From Mycobacterium sp. IS-1496 (GTDB lineage: Bacteria > Actinomycetota > Actinomycetes > Mycobacteriales > Mycobacteriaceae), in the NCBI RefSeq assembly GCF_001499995.1, contig NZ_LQIU01000005.1:1-64000 (forward strand): a DNA stretch of 64,000 bases, given 5' to 3'. A program made the position numbers and the translations under genes. The notes beneath the pieces are model-generated. The model was not told the origin of the DNA. It saw only the letters and a program-made list of their open reading frames with translations, and made no database searches. Within the stretch, counting starts at the first letter, position 1. Every line of letters starts with the position of its first letter. Positions 7,865-16,135 of the stretch are shown piece after piece.

Positions 7865-9090
7865 GCGTGACTCACCGTCGGCGGTCCGTACCGCTGGTCG
7901 GGGTCGAGCACGCAGTGCGTCTTGCCGAACACCGTCACCATGCACTTGTTGTTGTGGTTGCACAGGCTGCGTTTCGACGGCTGTTCGCGAATCTGGTTCA
8001 CAAGATCGGGTTCTCGCAGCAGCGCGCGCCCCATGGCGACGAACCCGAACCCTTCGTCCATCGCGATCTGCATGTGTTCGCGGGTGGTGATACCGCCGAG
8101 CAGGATCAACGGTGTGTGCTCGACGGCCGGGACGAACTGGCGTGCCGACTCGAGCATGTACAGATCCTGGTAGGGGAAGGTTCCGAGCACCCGCTTGCCG
8201 ACCATGCGCACCCCGAGGTTCATCGGCGGCGGCATGACGGCCGCGAACTCGTCGACCGGGGTGTCCCCGCGGAACAGGTACATCGGCTTGAACACCGAAG
8301 AGCCCTGGGTCAGTTCGATGGCGTCGAGGTTGCGGTCCGCGTCGAGCAACTGCACCACCCGTAGGGATTCGCTCAGCGCGATCCCGCCCCGTTTACCGTC
8401 CTCCATGCTGAGCTTCGCGATGACCGCGATGCGGTTCCCGACGACCTCGCGGACGCGTCGGGCGATCTGGCGGGCGAACCGGGACCGGTTCTCGAGGCTG
8501 CCGCCGTATTCGTCCTTGCGCCGGTTCATCAGCGGGCTCAGGAACGAACTCGGCAGATAGAGGTGCCCGAGGTGCAGCTCGACCGCGTCGAACCCGGCGT
8601 CGACGGCCACCTGCGCGGCGGCCCCGAATTGGTCGACGACCGTAAGGATCTCGTCTCGGCTGATCGGGCGGCAGTAGTCGAACGACTGGGGATTGACGAA
8701 GCGGCTCGGCGCCTTGGGAGTGACCTTGTTGACCTTGCGCGTCGCGACGACGCCGCCGTGGCCGAGCTGCGCGGACACCGCCGCACCCGCCTCGTGGACG
8801 GTGTCGGCGAGCTTGCGCAGACCCGGCACCGCACGGGCGCTCATCAGGATCTGGCCCGGCGCGCTGGCCCCGTCCTGCGCCACGGTGCAGTACGCGACGG
8901 TGGTCATCCCGACGCCGCCGTCGGCGAAGCGCTTGTGGAAGGCGATCAGCTCGTCGGTGACCAGACCGTCCGGTGACCGTCCCTCCGACGTCGCCGCCTT
9001 GATGACGCGGTTCCGCAGCCGGACCGGGCCGAGCGTCGCCGGCTGTAGCGGGTCGACCCCCGGTTCGGGCACCGTCACCTCACGCCTCAT
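7861..9090 (-). CDS. Old Yellow Enzyme family NADH:flavin oxidoreductase
   Basis: The 409-residue single-domain OYE has an N-terminal phosphate/FMN-barrel start (LGPVRLRNRVIKAAT), SAQLGHGG, the ELHLGHLYLPSSFLSPL segment and the family-defining NRRKDEYGGSLENR block, then the C-terminal FMN site (GGITTR, VAMGRALL). Such enzymes reduce activated C=C bonds (enones, dienoyl-CoA) with FMN and NAD(P)H. Near the end, CNHNNKC plus a later Cys recalls the CxxxC region of dienoyl-CoA reductases, but the extra flavodoxin-like domains of those enzymes are absent. It starts the operon OYE - exported protein - LLM oxidoreductase. Confidence 0.85.
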   Translation of the reverse strand: MRREVTVPEPGVDPLQPATLGPVRLRNRVIKAATSEGRSPDGLVTDELIAFHKRFADGGVGMTTVAYCTVAQDGASAPGQILMSARAVPGLRKLADTVHEAGAAVSAQLGHGGVVATRKVNKVTPKAPSRFVNPQSFDYCRPISRDEILTVVDQFGAAAQVAVDAGFDAVELHLGHLYLPSSFLSPLMNRRKDEYGGSLENRSRFARQIARRVREVVGNRIAVIAKLSMEDGKRGGIALSESLRVVQLLDADRNLDAIELTQGSSVFKPMYLFRGDTPVDEFAAVMPPPMNLGVRMVGKRVLGTFPYQDLYMLESARQFVPAVEHTPLILLGGITTREHMQIAMDEGFGFVAMGRALLREPDLVNQIREQPSKRSLCNHNNKCMVTVFGKTHCVLDPDQRYGPPTVSHA

Positions 9091-9121
9091 GCTCCGGTTC
9101 TAACAGCGGAGTGCGGGTACG

Positions 9122-9138
9122 GCGGACCGTCCGTCCGC
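9122..9138 (-). terminator. short hairpin after the PadR gene region
   Basis: GCGGAC-CGTCC-GTCCGC forms a perfect 6-bp stem between the OYE start (9090) and the PadR stop (9161). There is no U-tract. It could end the PadR transcript or be an operator for the OYE operon. Confidence 0.3.
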
Positions 9139-9160
9139 TCACCGGAACAGCGCCAGGAGG

Positions 9161-9826
9161 CTAACGGCCTTCTTCAGCCCTGACCCGGCGTTCGATCTCG
9201 TACCAGTAGTCCTTCGCCAGCGACGGCTTGCCGTCCTCGCTGGACTTGGCCGACTCGGCGAACGCCTCCTCGGCCGCATCGAGATCCTTGATGACGCTCT
9301 GGGCGAGCTCGCGTTCGGCGGCGTAATACCGTTCGGCCCATTGCAGTGCCACCCGGCCGTAGGCCCACGCGGGTTCCGCCTCGGCCCACCGAGCCTCCGT
9401 CGCGGCCTCGCGCTGCATGCGGTCGGCGTAGGCGACGTGGTCCTGCATGATCTCCTTGAGCCGACGGGGGTTCGTCAGATGCCCGAACGTCACCCTCAAC
9501 AACGGGTTGTGCTTGAGCTGCGGCGGATCCACCGGCGCCCGATCCGCCCAGTCGCTCAGCGCGTCCAGACCCGCCTTGGTGATCTTGTAGAGCCGTTTAC
9601 TGCGGGCGCCGCCGTCGGTTTCGACCCTCGACGTCACCAGCCCGATGTTCTCGAGTTTCTTGAGCTCGGTGTAGATCTGGCTGTAGGCCGGGCTGCCGTA
9701 GAAGAACCGCAGACTCCACTCGGTCCATTTCTTGATGTCGTAGCCGGTCAGCTCGTCCTGGTACGACAGCACGCCGAGCAGGGCCCAACCTGTTGCGGTC
9801 ACGTTCGGGCCGTCGGCGGATTTCAC
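9161..9826 (-). CDS. PadR-family transcriptional regulator
   Basis: The 221-residue protein has an N-terminal winged helix typical of PadR (TGWALLGVLSYQDELTGYDI, then YSQIYTELKKLENIGLV and KRLYKITKAGLDAL), and a long helical C-terminal domain like Vir_act_alpha_C for dimerisation. The start is GTG 9826, supported by TACCCT 6 nt upstream; the longer frame runs through the divergent promoter and is rejected. PadR regulators usually repress neighbouring genes until a phenolic or lipid-like ligand binds. The divergent KstD-like/thioesterase operon and the OYE operon are the likely targets (inference). Confidence 0.85.
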   Translation of the reverse strand: MKSADGPNVTATGWALLGVLSYQDELTGYDIKKWTEWSLRFFYGSPAYSQIYTELKKLENIGLVTSRVETDGGARSKRLYKITKAGLDALSDWADRAPVDPPQLKHNPLLRVTFGHLTNPRRLKEIMQDHVAYADRMQREAATEARWAEAEPAWAYGRVALQWAERYYAAERELAQSVIKDLDAAEEAFAESAKSSEDGKPSLAKDYWYEIERRVRAEEGR

Positions 9827-9832
9827 CCATCC

Positions 9833-9838
9833 AGGGTA
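9833..9838 (-). promoter_or_regulatory. -10 box for leaderless padR transcript
   Basis: On the minus strand TACCCT ends 6 nt before the GTG at 9826. The 101-nt gap to the divergent flavoprotein gene must hold both promoters and any PadR operator. Confidence 0.45.
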
Positions 9839-9927
9839 GCAACGCGCCGTGACCAGCGCCTTCGCGCGATCCACTGACCGGGACCGGGACTTGCCGATCG
9901 CTGCTGCCACCCGGAAAGGTGGGATCC

Positions 9928-11472
9928 ATGTCTGCATTCGACGAGGAGGTCGACGTCGTCGTGGTCGGGTCCGGCGGCGGCGTCGCCGGCGCCTACACCG
10001 CGGCGCGCGAGGGCCTGTCCGTCGCGCTCGTGGAGGCGACCGATCGCTTCGGCGGAACCACCGCGTACTCAGGTGGCGGCGGGATGTGGTTCCCGTGCAA
10101 TCCCGTGGCGTTGCGGGCGGGCGTCGACGACAGCCCCGAGGACGCGCTCGCATACTTCCACCACGTCGTCGGTGACCGGACGCCCTTCGAGCTGCAGCGA
10201 ACCTACGTGCTGGGCGGCCCGCGCCTCATCGAATACCTCGAAGCGGACGGGCACTTCCAGTTCGCCGAACTGCCCTGGCCGGACTACTACGGGGCGGTCG
10301 AACACGCCCGCGCCGACGGACGCCGCCACATCGTGCCGGTGCCGCTGCGCGCCGCGGATGCCGGACCGCTGGCCGCGCTGATCCGCGGGCCACTGGACAC
10401 CGAGCGCCTCGGGCATCCGGCCCCCGCACAGCTGACCGGCGGCCGTGCGCTGATCGGCCGCTTCCTTGCTGCCCTTGCTGAATTCCCGCATGCGCGAACC
10501 TTTCTCAACGCGCCGCTGGCCGACCTCATCGAGGTCGACGGCGCGGTCGCCGGGGCGGTGATCAACCGCGACGGCAAGGACGTCAGGGTCCGCGCCCGCC
10601 GGGGTGTGCTCCTTGCCGCGGGCGGCTTCGAGCAGAACCCCCGGATGCGCGAATCCTGCGGTGTGCCCGGGCGGTCCGAGGACAGCATGGGGTGTCCCGG
10701 GAACACCGGTGCCCCACATCGCGCGGCGATCCGGCTCGGCGCCGCCACCGATCTCATGGACCAGGCCTGGTGGTCGCCGGGATTGACCCACCCGGACGGC
10801 CGTTCGGCGTTCGCGCTCTGGTTCACCGGCGGCATCTTCGTCAACGACCGCGGCGAGCGGTTCGTCAACGAATCGGCGCCGTACGACCGGTTGGGCCGCG
10901 CCGTACTCGACGAAATCGATTCGGGCGCGATGACGGTGCCGTACTGGATGGTCTACGACGACCGCGAGGGTCCGGTCCCGCCGGTCAAGGCCACCAATGT
11001 CTCGATGGTCGAGGCCGAGCGGTACCGGGACGCCGGCCTGTGGCACACCGCCGACACCCTCGACGCGCTGGCGGATCTGATCGGCGTGCCGGCGGACGCG
11101 TTGACCGCCACCGTCGCCCGCTACAACGACATGGTCGCCGACGGGCGCGACACCGACTTCGGCCGCGGTGACGAACCATATGACCGCGCGTTCTCCGGCG
11201 GCCGGTCACCGATGGTGCCGATCGACCGGCCGCCCTTCCACGCCGCGGCCTTCGGGGTGTCGGACCTCGGCACCAAGGGCGGACTGCGCACCGATACCCG
11301 CGCACGGGTCCTGGACACCGCGGGCCGTCCGATCCGCGGTCTGTACGCCGCGGGGAACACCATGGCCGCGGTCAGCGGCACGACCTATCCCGGCGGCGGC
11401 AACCCGATCGGCGCCTCGCTGCTGTTCAGCCACCTCGCCGCGCTGGACATGGCGGGCGCGGAACCGCGGTGA
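9928..11472 (+). CDS. kstD: FAD-binding dehydrogenase, second KstD-like protein
   Basis: The protein (514 residues from ATG 9928, with GGAAAGG 9 nt upstream; a GTG at 9919 lies within that ribosome site) is a KstD-superfamily flavoprotein: GSGGGVAGA FAD loop, FGGTTAYSGG, WPDYYG in the region of the first active-site Tyr, and GTTYPGGGNPIG (Tyr ~487) near the C-terminus. It is shorter and clearly diverged from the dehydrogenase at 3981, so a different ketosteroid or a later ring intermediate is likely. It overlaps the thioesterase gene by 4 nt and is divergent from padR. Confidence 0.8.
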   Translation: MSAFDEEVDVVVVGSGGGVAGAYTAAREGLSVALVEATDRFGGTTAYSGGGGMWFPCNPVALRAGVDDSPEDALAYFHHVVGDRTPFELQRTYVLGGPRLIEYLEADGHFQFAELPWPDYYGAVEHARADGRRHIVPVPLRAADAGPLAALIRGPLDTERLGHPAPAQLTGGRALIGRFLAALAEFPHARTFLNAPLADLIEVDGAVAGAVINRDGKDVRVRARRGVLLAAGGFEQNPRMRESCGVPGRSEDSMGCPGNTGAPHRAAIRLGAATDLMDQAWWSPGLTHPDGRSAFALWFTGGIFVNDRGERFVNESAPYDRLGRAVLDEIDSGAMTVPYWMVYDDREGPVPPVKATNVSMVEAERYRDAGLWHTADTLDALADLIGVPADALTATVARYNDMVADGRDTDFGRGDEPYDRAFSGGRSPMVPIDRPPFHAAAFGVSDLGTKGGLRTDTRARVLDTAGRPIRGLYAAGNTMAAVSGTTYPGGGNPIGASLLFSHLAALDMAGAEPR

Positions 11473-12050
11473 GCGACGAGCACGAACCGTTGACGCGGTC
11501 GGTTCGGTCGTTGATCGACGCCGTCATCCGCACCGAGGTCGACCCCGACCGGCTGGCCGCCGCGCACGCCCACGTCACTGCGGCGCTCGACATCCTGGGC
11601 GAACAGCTCATGGCGGGGTCGTACGGTGTCCGCGCCGGCGCCGATGGGCACAGCGCGCCGCGCGGCAACGTCCTCATCGGTCAGCGGAACCCGATCGCCC
11701 CGCCGCTGACCGTGCATCGCGATGCCGACGGCCTGGTCAGTACGGAGGTGGACCTCGGCGCGGCATATGAGGGCCCCGTCGGTCACGTCCACGGCGGGGT
11801 GTGCTCGCTGATCCTCGACCACCTGCTCGGGGCCACCGCACACCGGCCGAGCCGGCCCGCCTTCACCGGCACCCTGCAGTTGCGGTACGTGCGTCCCACG
11901 CCGCTGGGCCCGCTGCGGGCCGAGGCCTGGGTGGAGCACGAGGACGGACGCAAGACCTACGCCCGCGGCCGAATACTGTGCGCCGGTCGGACCACCGTGG
12001 AGGCTCAAGGCGTGTTCATCCGGCCCAGAGACGGCCGCCGCGTCGACTAG
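11469..12050 (+). CDS. PaaI-like hotdog thioesterase
   Basis: The 193-residue protein has the hotdog-fold signature GHVHGGVCSLILDHLLG, followed by FTGTLQLRYVRPTPLGPL, as in PaaI/YigI-type acyl-CoA thioesterases. It would hydrolyse a CoA thioester, perhaps releasing CoA during degradation. The N-terminal ~60 residues are predicted to be helical and are not part of the core. GTG 11469 overlaps the stop of the KstD-like gene, so the two are translationally coupled. It converges on and overlaps the Mce-associated gene by 4 nt at 12047-12050. Confidence 0.82.
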   Translation: MSDEHEPLTRSVRSLIDAVIRTEVDPDRLAAAHAHVTAALDILGEQLMAGSYGVRAGADGHSAPRGNVLIGQRNPIAPPLTVHRDADGLVSTEVDLGAAYEGPVGHVHGGVCSLILDHLLGATAHRPSRPAFTGTLQLRYVRPTPLGPLRAEAWVEHEDGRKTYARGRILCAGRTTVEAQGVFIRPRDGRRVD

Positions 12051-12553
12051 ATCGGGTCGAACGCCGAAATCAGCCAGCGGTCATCGACTTTCGTCAGGCT
12101 GACCATGACGCTGCTCGCCGTCTGCGCAGGGTCCGGCCGCTCCCGGCTCGACGTCGTCTGGTTCACGAAGAGCAGCACCTTCGCGGTGTCCTGGCCGATC
12201 TCGGCTTCCGCGGCCCGCACGACCGACGCCTCCGTGCTCACCGCTCTCTGCTTGGCCGCAGGCAGCAGGATCTCGTCACTGAATTTGCCGTAGTAGTCGA
12301 GGAATTCGCCCGTCAGATGAGTCTTGGCGGCCGCCAGGTCGGTGTCGACGCTGTCGGGTTGGTAGGACAGCAGGGCGACGGTGCCGTCGGAGGCCGCGCG
12401 GATCGCTGCCGTTGCCGCGGCGTCGTCGGTCCGCACGTCGGTCCGGTACTGCGTGAGGTACAGGACGACAGCCAGGCCGGCGGACGCGATGGCGACCAGG
12501 ACGGTCAGCATCAGCGGCCAGCGCGCCCACAGTTTCCGCATGCGGCCGCTCAC
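12047..12553 (-). CDS. Mce-associated membrane protein
   Basis: The 168-residue protein has one N-terminal membrane helix (WPLMLTVLVAIASAGLAVVLYL) and an extracytoplasmic NTF2-like domain ending DDRWLISAFDPI, the layout of the Mas proteins encoded beside mce operons. These are thought to stabilise or assist the Mce transporter. GTG 12553 overlaps the stop of the upstream Mas gene, so the pair is coupled. A much longer ORF in this frame runs antisense to other frames and is not used. Confidence 0.8.
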   Translation of the reverse strand: MSGRMRKLWARWPLMLTVLVAIASAGLAVVLYLTQYRTDVRTDDAAATAAIRAASDGTVALLSYQPDSVDTDLAAAKTHLTGEFLDYYGKFSDEILLPAAKQRAVSTEASVVRAAEAEIGQDTAKVLLFVNQTTSSRERPDPAQTASSVMVSLTKVDDRWLISAFDPI

Positions 12554-13179
12554 GCCACGAACTCCATCTTCGACATCTTGAGTCGCCCTGCCTCCCTGAC
12601 GATGTCGACGCTCAGGCGCCAGGCCCGTGGTTGTTTGTCGGCGCCTGCGGCGTTGGTGACCGTCGAGGTCGTGGTGACCAGGACGGTCGCCGATTCCCTC
12701 GTCATGGATTCGACGGCGGCGGCCTTGACCTGCACGTCGGTGACGACCTTGCCGTCCTGCGCCAGCCGGACGAAATCCTCGGAGGCGGCCTTGAACTCGT
12801 CGTGGAACTGCCCCGTCGAGCTGTCGAGGATCTGCTTGACGCTGTCCTCGGCCCTGGCCGCGTCGATCGACATGAGCGTGTACGCGATCTGCCGTGCCGC
12901 GGCGGCGAATTCGGCCGACTGCTGCTGCTGACGAACCGCCTCCCGGTGATGCCACGTCACGTAGCCGCTCGCCGCAAGCGACACGCCGGTGACGACCACG
13001 GCAAGGATGACGACGACGGTGCTCCAGCGCGGACGGCGCACACTGCGGTGCGTGCGCCCCGACTCGGCGGCGTCGGCGCGTAGGCGCTCCGCGCGGGCGT
13101 GCGCGGCGGCCGCCAGCGCCTCGGCCGCTTCGGCTTCCGCCTCTTCGGCGAGGGCGCGAGCTTCGATGGTGTCTGTCAC
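12550..13179 (-). CDS. Mce-associated membrane protein with Ala/Glu-rich N-terminal helix
   Basis: The 209-residue protein begins with a cytoplasmic Ala/Glu/Arg-rich helix (about 1-45, coiled-coil like), one membrane helix (STVVVILAVVVTGVSLAASGYV), and an extracytoplasmic domain with SVKQILDSSTGQFHDEF, the recognisable segment of Mce-associated proteins, ending MSKMEFVA. It starts at GTG 13179 with GAGGAG upstream and is coupled to the second Mas gene. It is expected to accompany the Mce importer encoded at 14606-23718. Confidence 0.82.
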   Translation of the reverse strand: MTDTIEARALAEEAEAEAAEALAAAAHARAERLRADAAESGRTHRSVRRPRWSTVVVILAVVVTGVSLAASGYVTWHHREAVRQQQQSAEFAAAARQIAYTLMSIDAARAEDSVKQILDSSTGQFHDEFKAASEDFVRLAQDGKVVTDVQVKAAAVESMTRESATVLVTTTSTVTNAAGADKQPRAWRLSVDIVREAGRLKMSKMEFVA

Positions 13180-13182
13180 GGG

Positions 13183-13593
13183 TCACCAACTCCTCAACGA
13201 GCAGAGGGCCCCTCTGGGCCCCGAATGGGTGGCGACGACCACCCCGTCGACGGCGAGTTCACACCGGAAGTTCGGCCGGTCGGGACCGATGCCGCTGCTC
13301 GCCGTGACCATCGCCCAGCGGGTCGGATCCACGAGAGCGGCCTCGAGCACCCACGGCCGGCCCGGGTCGAGAACGACCTCCGCCTTCGGGCTGAACCGGT
13401 AGGGATTGTGGCTGTAGTCGGCCCACGTCGGCGGATCGGCGTCGCGGTAGTAGATGTCGGCCTTCGCCGGTTGATCGACGGTGACCACGTAGCGGATGTG
13501 GTGGGGCGCCGGCCCCTGCGCCAACGCCGGCGGCGCCGCACCGAGGATCAGGGCGGCGATCGCGGCCGTCAGCGCAGCGGCCGTGCGCGTCAC
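13183..13593 (-). CDS. small exported protein, MmpS-like fold possible
   Basis: The 136-residue protein has a cleavable signal peptide (MTRTAAALTAAIAALILG...ALA) and a mature domain, IRYVVTVDQPAKADIYYRD, with two Cys (FRCE and ALCS) near the C-terminus. The beta-rich pattern and Cys pair resemble the extracellular domain of MmpS-type accessory proteins, but there is no membrane anchor, so this is tentative. It overlaps its upstream neighbour by 4 nt and precedes the Mas genes by 3 nt, making a four-gene minus-strand unit. Confidence 0.65.
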   Translation of the reverse strand: MTRTAAALTAAIAALILGAAPPALAQGPAPHHIRYVVTVDQPAKADIYYRDADPPTWADYSHNPYRFSPKAEVVLDPGRPWVLEAALVDPTRWAMVTASSGIGPDRPNFRCELAVDGVVVATHSGPRGALCSLRSW

Positions 13594-13970
13594 GCGTTGA
13601 CTCCGCGCACCCAGAGACTCTCACCGCTGGCGGCCACGCAGCTGAGGAACAACCCGTCGGGTGCTTGCGCCACCGAGTTCTCGAAACCGGTGCAGTTGGT
13701 GTTCTCCACCCGGATGCCCTCCATGGGCGGTGAGCGGAAGTACCTCGGCGCGTACCGGCGCGGTGAGCCGCAGAACACCAGCCGCCCCCATTCCGTGGTG
13801 CCGAACACGTAATGGCTGGTGTCGGCGCACGATGCGCCGAGCGCGACGTTGCCTGCGATACCCGGAACGCAGGCGGGCTCCTCGCATCCGAGCGGGTCCG
13901 CGCCGACCGGTGCTGCGGTGAGGACGGCGGCGGTCACCGCGAGGGGAACGGCGAAGACGGTCGTGCGCAC
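13590..13970 (-). CDS. small exported Cys-rich protein
   Basis: The 126-residue protein has a signal peptide (VRTTVFAVPLAVTAAVLTAAPVG) followed by a mature part with seven Cys (GCEEPAC, GASC, VFCG, NTNC, LSCV), suggesting up to three disulfides. The family is not recognised. It is the first gene of the exported-protein/Mas unit, starting at GTG 13970, and shares a 124-nt divergent promoter region with the gene at 14095. Confidence 0.65.
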   Translation of the reverse strand: MRTTVFAVPLAVTAAVLTAAPVGADPLGCEEPACVPGIAGNVALGASCADTSHYVFGTTEWGRLVFCGSPRRYAPRYFRSPPMEGIRVENTNCTGFENSVAQAPDGLFLSCVAASGESLWVRGVNA

Positions 13971-14094
13971 GGGCCCACTGTGGCACTCGTGTCGACGTGC
14001 GCGCGCCGATCGTCCCGCTCAGCGGCCGATGCGGCGGCGCGCTCGGTGGCGGCGCTGTTAGCGTCGCGCATCGGCGAGTGCTGAGGAGGAAGCG

Positions 14095-14604
14095 TTGCGG
14101 GTTCTGAGCGTGGTCACCACTGCCGGCGCGCTGGCTGCTGTTGCGAGCCTGGCACATCCGGCGACCGCATCGGCGGACCCGGAGTGGGGGCTCGACGGCA
14201 CCTACTCCGCCACGTCCAACGGCGAATGGGCCAAGAAGAACGAGGTCTTCCGCGACGAGGCCACCGTCCGCGCCACCTGGACGATCGACACCGTCTGCAG
14301 CTACCCCACCGAATGCACCGGCACCGTCCGCAGTGACCAGGGCTGGGAGGCGCCGATCTACAAGAAGGGCGGCATCTGGTACGTCAAACACACCGTGCCG
14401 CGGTGGGCGCCCTGTCCGGACGGCACGGCGGCCGACGGCCTCCAGGTGTTCCGGTTCGTGCCGACGGTGCCCGACGGCAGCATGACCGACCCGGCCTCCA
14501 CCATGCTGGTCGGAGAGGACCAGACGACCGGGCCCAGCGGCGCCTGCGGCGTCAGCAGGCCCCTGTTCATCACGATGCCGTTCAAACTCGTCAAGCTGGG
14601 CTGA
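14095..14604 (+). CDS. exported four-Cys protein inside the mce cluster, opposite strand
   Basis: The 169-residue protein has a signal peptide (LRVLSVVTTAGALAAVASLAHPATASA) and four Cys (VCSYPTEC, APCPDG, GACG), ending FKLVKLG. The start is TTG 14095 behind a strong GAGGAGGA site at 14083-14090, the only good start in this frame. It lies head-to-head with the exported/Mas unit and tail-to-tail with mceF, with 1 nt between the stops, so it interrupts an otherwise single-strand mce cluster. It resembles the protein at 7430-7864. Function unknown. Confidence 0.72.
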   Translation: MRVLSVVTTAGALAAVASLAHPATASADPEWGLDGTYSATSNGEWAKKNEVFRDEATVRATWTIDTVCSYPTECTGTVRSDQGWEAPIYKKGGIWYVKHTVPRWAPCPDGTAADGLQVFRFVPTVPDGSMTDPASTMLVGEDQTTGPSGACGVSRPLFITMPFKLVKLG

Positions 14605-14605
14605 C

Positions 14606-16135
14606 TCACGCCCCGGTCGGCAGCATGTCCTGCCACCTCTTGTCCTGACCTGCAACGGCATTCGTGGCGAGAGCCGGCTGGGTGAACACCTTGCCGTCGG
14701 GTGTGGCGTACTTGCCGGTCTGCGGATCGTAGGTGGCGATCGCCACCGACGGTCCATCGGAGCCACCCGCACCGAACGCGCTCGGGGCGACGTTCGGGCC
14801 GGCGGGCGGCGCGGGCGCAGGTGGCGGCATCGGGGTGCCGCCCACCGGACCGTGGAGCTGCTCGTCGGAATCCACGCGGTCATCCGGCGGAATCCCCTGC
14901 GCGACCAGTGACGGATCGAACGGATAGGGGCCGAGCACGTGCTGGCGCATCGCCAGTGGCTCGAACGGCTTGTCGCTCGCGCACTGCTCGACGGTGGCGG
15001 CCCGCTTGCCCGGTTGGGCCATGCACGGATAGTTGCGCGCGCCGCGCACACCGATCGGGGAGTCCTGCGGCAGTTTGCAGTACAGGCCGTCCGGTGTGTC
15101 GATGTCGCTCTCGTCGTCGGGTGAGCGCCACGACGACGGCGGCAGGAATCCCACGGTGCAGGCGGGGGGATCGTTGAGGTTGAGCGTGAAGTCGCCCAAC
15201 GACATTCCCGTCGGATTGTTCCGCGAGACGCCCACGGTCTGGGTCGCGGCGACGTACGGCGGAAGCAGCACGAGGAGCTGTTCGATCGACGCGTGGTAGG
15301 TGACCGCCACCTGGCCGATGGTGGTGAGGTTGGCGAGCAGCACCGGCAGTGTGGGTTTGACGGCGTTGAAGAGCCTGGACGCCTCGTCGGCGGCCCCCGG
15401 CCCGGTGTCGAGCAGGGTCCGCACCTGCGCGTCGTTGTCCGCGAGCTGACCGGTGACCCCGGCCATACCGCGGGCCCAGGTGCGGAGCCGGTCGGCCGTC
15501 TGCGCCTGACCCTCGAGCAGTGGTCCGCTGTCGTCGATGAGCGAGCGCATCTCGCCGGTCACGCCTTTCGCGTCGCCGATCACGGTCGACGACGAGTCGA
15601 GCATGGATCCCAGATCGTATCCGGAGCCGTTGAGCGCCTTGGCCGATTCGTCGAGCAGGCCGCTGATCTTGTCCTTGGGCACACTGTCGATCAGCGCGCT
15701 GACCTGGTCGAGCATCGGCCCGACCGCCTGGGGGATCGACGTGTCTTCGACCGGGATCACCGACCCGTCGCGCAGATACGGACCGGATTCGGTGCGCGGC
15801 TGAAGATCGACGTACTGCTCGCCGACCGCCGACACGCTGCGCACGGCGGCGTGCAGGTCGGCGGGGATCTCGGTGCCGGTGGACACCGACAGGGTGGCCA
15901 CCGCACCCTCCCGGGTGGCGCGGACGTCGGTGACCTTGCCGACCTCGACGCCGCGGTAGGTGACGTTCGAGAACCGGTACAGCCCACCGGTGCCCGGCAG
16001 TTCGACGGTCACGGTCATCCGTCCGATCCCGAGCAGGGTCGGAGCCTGCAGATACCCGAAGACCATCACCCCCATCGCCACCACGGCGGTGACGGTGAAG
16101 ACGACCAACTGGGTGCGCACGAAACGCGTGAGCAT
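14606..16135 (-). CDS. mceF: Mce family protein, MceF position
   Basis: The 509-residue protein is the sixth Mce subunit. It has an N-terminal membrane helix (VVFTVTAVVAMGVMVFGYL), the MlaD/MCE domain (YRGVEVGKVTDVRATREG, about 55-130), a long helical region, and a Pro/Ala/Gly-rich C-terminal tail. Mce proteins form the periplasm-spanning part of lipid ABC importers, carrying fatty acids or sterols across the cell wall. ATG 16135 overlaps the mceE stop (TGATG). As is usual, MceF has the longest tail; the final ~60 residues are low complexity. Confidence 0.93.
   Translation of the reverse strand: MLTRFVRTQLVVFTVTAVVAMGVMVFGYLQAPTLLGIGRMTVTVELPGTGGLYRFSNVTYRGVEVGKVTDVRATREGAVATLSVSTGTEIPADLHAAVRSVSAVGEQYVDLQPRTESGPYLRDGSVIPVEDTSIPQAVGPMLDQVSALIDSVPKDKISGLLDESAKALNGSGYDLGSMLDSSSTVIGDAKGVTGEMRSLIDDSGPLLEGQAQTADRLRTWARGMAGVTGQLADNDAQVRTLLDTGPGAADEASRLFNAVKPTLPVLLANLTTIGQVAVTYHASIEQLLVLLPPYVAATQTVGVSRNNPTGMSLGDFTLNLNDPPACTVGFLPPSSWRSPDDESDIDTPDGLYCKLPQDSPIGVRGARNYPCMAQPGKRAATVEQCASDKPFEPLAMRQHVLGPYPFDPSLVAQGIPPDDRVDSDEQLHGPVGGTPMPPPAPAPPAGPNVAPSAFGAGGSDGPSVAIATYDPQTGKYATPDGKVFTQPALATNAVAGQDKRWQDMLPTGA

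Noticed and set aside
9091..9110. KstR-type operator before the OYE gene (TAGAAC with a partial second half)
   Set aside because: Only one half matches TNNAACNNGTTNNA; the second half is too different.
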